From NCBI GenBank assembly GCA_946807835.1, contig OX327683.1, positions 5,709,001-5,773,000 on the forward strand: DNA of 64,000 nucleotides, in the 5' to 3' direction. The notes beneath the pieces were generated by a model. That model was given only the letters and a program-made list of their open reading frames with translations, did not search any database and had not been told where the DNA came from. The position numbers and the translations under genes were made by a program. This document shows positions 62,797-64,000 of the stretch, one piece after another; position 1 is the first letter of the stretch, and each line of letters begins with the position of its first letter. Source of the stretch: Ailanthus altissimus (taxonomy: Eukaryota > Streptophyta > Magnoliopsida > Sapindales > Simaroubaceae).

Positions 62797-64000
62797 CTAC
62801 GAAGTTGTAGTCCATAAATCAACAGCCATCATCTGTCTATAAAATGAACCAATGTCAGGGAATGAGTCAAATGGCCGACCTAACATAAGATATTCAATAT
62901 ACATATAGACGAAGATGCCACAGTCCCCGCTCCCAACCTCTTGTTGCGGCACATTCTCCCGGATACGAGTCACCGACCAAGGGAACAAATTTGGGCTTTC
63001 TATGCCCCTCAAACTATAAAATCTACACCTTCGAAGGTACAAAGGCATTGGAACACACAGAGGCTCTATAAATTTCATAATGGACTTGTCTGAATGGCCG
63101 TTCACGCTAGAATCATAAAGAACGATTGCAAACTGAGTAAGGTCGAGTTGCGCTACAATCCAATGTTCCTGATTCATATTCAGATGAATATATTATACCT
63201 ACAAAATAATTATGGTATTATTTTTAACTTAATGTTGTTACAGGCACAGTAAATAGTCATTATTATTCTTTAAAAAAATACCTTATTAACCGATGCCCAC
63301 GGCTTAGCGCCAAGTAACTCGGTCTTTGTTCCGAGTGCATAAGCCAACAACATCTCAAGCCAGTCGTTGTTGTCTTGAGGATTGGCAATGAAGGATGTTT
63401 TTCACATTTGTCGAATGTACTTCTAAACACAAATAAAAGATACTCGTTAAAGTCGATAATAGTTAAAGTCAATAATATTATATGCACAAAAAACACAAAA
63501 TATAATAACTTATGTAGAAATATGCATCTGCATTTGTATAATCCTGTAAGTACATGTCAGAAAACGTTCTTTGACGCAAACGCAAAACTGTCAAATATTC
63601 ATTTAAATGCTATAAAACACATAAAATATGTTTAAGTTTTGATATTATTAAACAAATCACAAAACAAAAAAAAGTTAAAATAAATTCTCACCGAATCGTC
63701 AAGCCAATTTTATAGTATCTCATTAAACCACGTATTGTTTGGATCGAGTCCATGCAAATGAACCCGTTGTGTTGGGTCATTCTTTTTTATCCAATCCAGA
63801 AGCTCAGCATATTTACTCTGATCAATAGGAATCAGCTGCCCGTTTATGTCAATAGTAGGACGAAGTTGTAAGTCCACAAATTTCTTCTTCGCGGGCTGTT
63901 TTAACGGATTGGTATATAGACTAACTTGAGCTGCTGCCTTCTTGCGAAGACGCCCATACCTACTTATGTTTTCACCCAATGGAGCAGGTATAATTTTTAA
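62797..64000 (-). pseudogene. Ulp1/C48 SUMO-protease-like gene of the MULE (start outside window)
   Basis: Minus-strand exons are inferred at about 64,000-63,692 (KKFVDLQLRPTIDINGQLIP, LHGLDPNNTWFNEIL), 63,607-63,530 (HLNEYLTVLRLRQRTFSDMY), 63,424-63,282 (DNNDWLEMLLAYALGTKTEL) and about 63,204-62,797. The last holds the catalytic core: His in EHWIVAQL, Asp in IVLYDSS, Gln in NVPQQEVG and Cys in GSGDCGIFVYMYIEYL, all present. The family removes SUMO-like modifiers. In Ulp1-bearing MULEs its role is unknown. Nonsense codons occur after NEIL (probably a Gln codon), within RQM.KTSF (probably Trp), and at the start of the last exon, so the copy is probably dead. The N-terminus lies beyond the right edge. 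Confidence 0.75.

Larger units (their letters stand above)
58769..64000. mobile_element. Decayed Mutator-like element (MULE) carrying a Ulp1-like gene; right end outside window
   Basis: A MULE transposase pseudogene on the plus strand and a Ulp1/C48 protease pseudogene on the minus strand face each other, the arrangement described for Ulp1-bearing MULEs (Kaonashi-type in Arabidopsis, CUMULE in melon). The left border is taken at the palindrome only as a guess; no terminal inverted repeat can be matched because the right end is not included. Confidence 0.6.

Overview
The window is nuclear DNA from a flowering plant, most likely a dicot. It is AT-rich, its genes have introns with GT..AG borders, and it carries typical plant Athila, Tekay, Ty1-copia, L1 and Mutator-like elements. 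No tRNA, rRNA or CRISPR array was recognised. I cannot name the species from sequence alone.

Positions 1-41,500 are almost entirely nested and decayed transposable elements. An Athila-like Ty3-gypsy element with two LTR copies covers 1-8,832. A possible short solo LTR follows at 8,836-9,257. A Ty1-copia pol remnant (12,446-18,680) is split by a 2.1 kb LTR-like element, here called family A. A 257 bp tandem repeat lies at 19,262-19,925. A GC-rich L1-like retroposon (20,247-21,177) has a 13 bp target-site duplication. An antisense L1 (22,350-25,440) is interrupted by a second L1 with a perfect 14 bp duplication. A Tekay-type chromovirus remnant on the minus strand (27,905-31,815) is followed by a family A fragment. 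A non-autonomous LTR element, family B (32,858-38,345), has its left LTR split by a 2.8 kb Tekay-type solo LTR.

Positions 41,500-57,400 hold the three convincing host genes. The first is a membrane-anchored dual-specificity phosphatase-like gene whose single coding intron (7.2 kb) contains an antisense copia element with a family A element nested inside it. The second, on the minus strand, is a three-exon mitochondrial IscA-like iron-sulfur assembly gene. The third is a root-type plastid ferredoxin gene with a roughly 2 kb intron in its 5' UTR. The last two are functionally related, one for Fe-S cluster assembly and one an Fe-S electron carrier, but they act in different organelles and their proximity is probably chance.

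Positions 58,769-64,000 hold a decayed Mutator-like element. A MULE transposase pseudogene (plus strand) converges on a Ulp1/C48 SUMO-protease-like pseudogene (minus strand) that runs off the right edge, with a 16-17 bp minisatellite between them. Upstream is a GC-rich near-perfect palindrome with 32 bp arms. This matches the known association of Ulp1-like genes with MULEs. The palindrome and the extra Cys-rich reading frame in the Athila-like element are the least explained items. I found no clearly new biological system.
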